Shown: positions 50,896-52,419 of the stretch, one piece after another | Numbering within the stretch: position 1 is the stretch's first letter | How the letters are laid out: each line of letters opens with the position of its first letter | Translations under genes and position numbers: made by a program | Assembly (NCBI GenBank): GCA_913041145.1 | Contig: CAJWHE010000012.1 | Span: forward strand, 1 to 52,419 | Length of the DNA stretch: 52,419 nt | From: an uncultured Paracoccaceae bacterium | GTDB taxonomy: Bacteria > Pseudomonadota > Alphaproteobacteria > Rhodobacterales > Rhodobacteraceae | Direction of reading: 5' to 3' | Notes under the pieces: generated by a model | The model's input: only the letters and a program-made list of their open reading frames with translations | What the model was told of the DNA's origin: nothing | Database searches by the model: none

Positions 50896-51858
50896 TTACG
50901 CAACAAAGCTTTTTTGACCTACTGATAGATATTTTTCGCGCCTATCTCTAATCAAGGTATTACTGTCCAGTCCTTTGAACTCTAGAAGCATTTCATTTAT
51001 TGTAACACCTACAGCTTGTATAACTTCATTTTTAAATCTTTGGGCGCCCCCGATAGGCTCGGGTATTATTATATCGCATACACCTAGTTTTTTCAAATCT
51101 TGCGCTGTTAATTTAAGCGCTTCGGCAGCCTCTCGCATTTTCTCGGAGTCCTTCCATAATATCGAGGCGCAACCCTCGGGACTAATGACTGAATAGATAG
51201 AGTGCTCTAACATAGCAACTTTATTAGCTGTTGCGAAGGCTACTGCTCCACCAGAACCACCCTCACCAATAATAACAGAAATCAATGGGACACCTATTTT
51301 CAGACATTTTTGTGTAGATCTTGCTATAGCCTCTGACTGCCCGCGTTCTTCCGCACCTTTTCCTGGGTATGCTCCGGGGGTGTCTACAAGTGTAAGCACT
51401 GGAAGATTGAAGCGATGAGCAAGATCCATCAACCTAATGGCCTTGCGATACCCTTCAGGCCGCGCCATACCGAAGTTTCTTTCTATCCTACTTTTTGTAT
51501 CTGATCCTTTTTCATGACCGATTACAATTAAAGAGTGCTCACCAAAACGAGCAAGGCCTCCCATTACCGCGTGATCATCCGCAAAATTTCTATCCCCAGC
51601 TAGAGGAATATACTCTTCAAATAAATTTTCTATATAATCTTTACAATGTGGTCTATCTGGGTGTCTTGCAACCTGACATTTTCTCCAAGCTGTTAGATTG
51701 CCATATAAACTTTTTAATAGTTTATCTGCCTTAATTTCTAGTGAACGAATCTCATCATCTACATTCAAATCTTTATCATCACGAGCTAAAGAACGAAGTT
51801 CTTCAGCTTTTGAATACATCTCAGCTAAGGGTTTTTCAAATTCGAGATAATTTGTCAT
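50896..51858 (-). CDS. accA: Acetyl-CoA carboxylase carboxyltransferase subunit alpha
   Basis: AccA with AccD transfers the carboxyl group from biotin to acetyl-CoA, giving malonyl-CoA for fatty-acid synthesis. The 320-residue product has normal length. Its crotonase-fold core includes [14 protein letters not shown] near 152-165 and Gly-Glu-Gly-Gly-Ser-Gly-Gly-Ala near 199-206. [10 protein letters not shown] is near 226. AAGGA lies about eight bases before the ATG. Together with the neighbouring plsC it is part of lipid metabolism, but the two genes face each other. Confidence 0.97.
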   Translation of the reverse strand: MTNYLEFEKPLAEMYSKAEELRSLARDDKDLNVDDEIRSLEIKADKLLKSLYGNLTAWRKCQVARHPDRPHCKDYIENLFEEYIPLAGDRNFADDHAVMGGLARFGEHSLIVIGHEKGSDTKSRIERNFGMARPEGYRKAIRLMDLAHRFNLPVLTLVDTPGAYPGKGAEERGQSEAIARSTQKCLKIGVPLISVIIGEGGSGGAVAFATANKVAMLEHSIYSVISPEGCASILWKDSEKMREAAEALKLTAQDLKKLGVCDIIIPEPIGGAQRFKNEVIQAVGVTINEMLLEFKGLDSNTLIRDRREKYLSVGQKSFVA

Positions 51859-51933
51859 TTATTTTTCCTTGGTAGATTCAAGAGCGTAACTGTTTTTCAT
51901 AATACTTCACATAGATGATGGTAAGACTACTAG

Positions 51934-51960
51934 CATTAATAGACTGTCTAATTATTAATG
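51934..51960. promoter_or_regulatory. Inverted repeat upstream of accA
   Basis: An 11-base odd palindrome TAGACTGTCTA (51940-51950) is flanked by CATTAAT (51934-51940) and ATTAATG (51954-51960), which are also mutually complementary but offset by four bases. It lies about 75-100 bases before the accA start and could be an operator or a cruciform-prone site. Confidence 0.3.
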
Positions 51961-51974
51961 GCAATTTAGTATCA

Positions 51975-51992
51975 CTAGAGGTAACCCTCTAG
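51975..51992. terminator. Hairpin after the CurA-like gene
   Basis: CTAGAGG (51975-51981) and CCTCTAG (51986-51992) form a perfect 7-bp stem with a four-base loop, about 30 bases downstream of the reductase stop on the minus strand. No T run follows in either direction, so termination is only a possibility. Confidence 0.3.
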
Positions 51993-52021
51993 AACAAGAT
52001 TTAACCTCTCTCTAGGTCAAC

Positions 52022-52419
52022 TTACTTTGGATCATTACCTACTCGAACTAGCTGTTTTCCAAAATTTTTCCCTTCTAAAAGGTCTAAGAAAGATTGAGGC
52101 GCAGAACTGAGTCCAAGGGAAACAGTTTCTTTATATTTTATTGTTCCGTTGCTTACCATTGGAGCTACCTCTTCAAGGAACGCGCCCAGCCTATCATAGT
52201 GGTCAAAAATAATAAAACCACGAACTCGTAAGCGCTGTCTAAGTATGGCCCCCCAAACTGCGGGGATGGCCCCTGCAGTTTTAGTGGCTTCTGGTGAGTA
52301 CCACGCAATCATCCCGCAAAGGGCAATTCTTGCAAAGGTATTCAGCAATGGCAATATTGCTTCTAATGTTTTTCCACCAACATTTTCAAAGTAACAGTCT
52401 ACGCCGTTTGGTGCGGCGA
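52022..52419 (-). CDS. C-terminal part of a CurA-like NADP-dependent oxidoreductase
   Basis: The frame is open to the window edge, so the N-terminal part lies outside. The visible 131 residues match the end of the zinc-independent medium-chain reductases of the CurA/prostaglandin-reductase type: Gly-Val-Asp-Cys-Tyr-Phe-Glu-Asn-Val-Gly-Gly, then Arg-Ile-Ala-Leu-Cys-Gly-Met-Ile, then Val-Arg-Gly-Phe-Ile-Ile-Phe-Asp, and a closing Gly-Lys-Gln-Leu-Val-Arg-Val. These enzymes reduce alpha,beta-unsaturated carbonyls with NADPH. A TTG at 52354 is not the start because conserved sequence continues upstream of it. Confidence 0.88.
   Translation of the reverse strand, partial: AAPNGVDCYFENVGGKTLEAILPLLNTFARIALCGMIAWYSPEATKTAGAIPAVWGAILRQRLRVRGFIIFDHYDRLGAFLEEVAPMVSNGTIKYKETVSLGLSSAPQSFLDLLEGKNFGKQLVRVGNDPK

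Overview
The window is chromosomal DNA of an AT-rich alphaproteobacterium, most likely a genome-streamlined marine member of the Rhodobacterales. This rests on several gene orders that I recall from that order: leuA-mreBCD-mrdA-rodA-ghrA; ETF-QO, TPR protein and ispE facing a polyprenyl synthase with a DUF2007 gene; and pyk beside an N-formylglutamate amidohydrolase and DUF1244. Many proteins also look Rhodobacterales-like (NadE, the GreA-linked protein, the small protein after cobM). That assignment comes from memory, not a search. No insertion sequence, prophage, integrase or CRISPR array was seen. Gene packing is tight: many convergent pairs are separated by fewer than 30 bases or overlap, and no gene-free stretch exceeds about 275 bases.

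Layout. (1) 1-5389 is a cobalamin (corrin ring) operon: the His-rich end of a probable cobalt-handling protein, cobH, cobL, cobI, a CbiG-CobJ fusion and cobM, mostly with overlapping ends. (2) 5466-9405 holds a small uncharacterised gene, a D-amino-acid transaminase, a DUF1244 protein, an N-formylglutamate amidohydrolase and pyruvate kinase. (3) 9415-13863 is a translation block: promoter and structured leader, rpmI, rplT, pheS, pheT. (4) 13913-22286 holds alanine dehydrogenase with a divergent Lrp-type regulator, a two-helix membrane protein, greA, a tiny lipoprotein gene overlapping argH, argH, a TlpA-like thioredoxin, gltX and nadE. (5) 22415-25617 holds an exported protein of 18 MORN repeats, and leuA preceded by a leucine leader peptide and a strong hairpin. 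(6) 25734-32312 is the rod-shape operon mreB-mreC-mreD-mrdA-rodA, followed by a hydroxyacid dehydrogenase. (7) 32482-38037 on the minus strand is an eight-gene Mrp-type cation/proton antiporter in the order E-F-G-(MrpA C-terminal part)-B-C-D-D. (8) 38311-52419 holds kdsA, a flavoprotein, tRNA-Gln(UUG), a thiolase, a TrmN6-like methyltransferase, DUF2007, polyprenyl synthase, ispE, a TPR protein, ETF-QO, lysA, a small membrane protein, plsC, accA and the C-terminal part of a CurA-like reductase.

The most interesting element is upstream of leuA. A 22-codon leader ORF (23914-23982) starts about where transcription should start and carries a CTC-CTG-CTG leucine run. That run can pair over 7 bp with the leuA Shine-Dalgarno sequence, and the ORF's stop codon lies inside a 10-bp hairpin stem with no U-tract after it. 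This looks like leucine-sensing attenuation acting on translation rather than on termination. Other points worth a second look are an antiporter gene whose apparent start codon is ATC, a 36-residue LptM-like lipoprotein gene, a structured rpmI leader, and perfect dyads upstream of the antiporter and ald operons.
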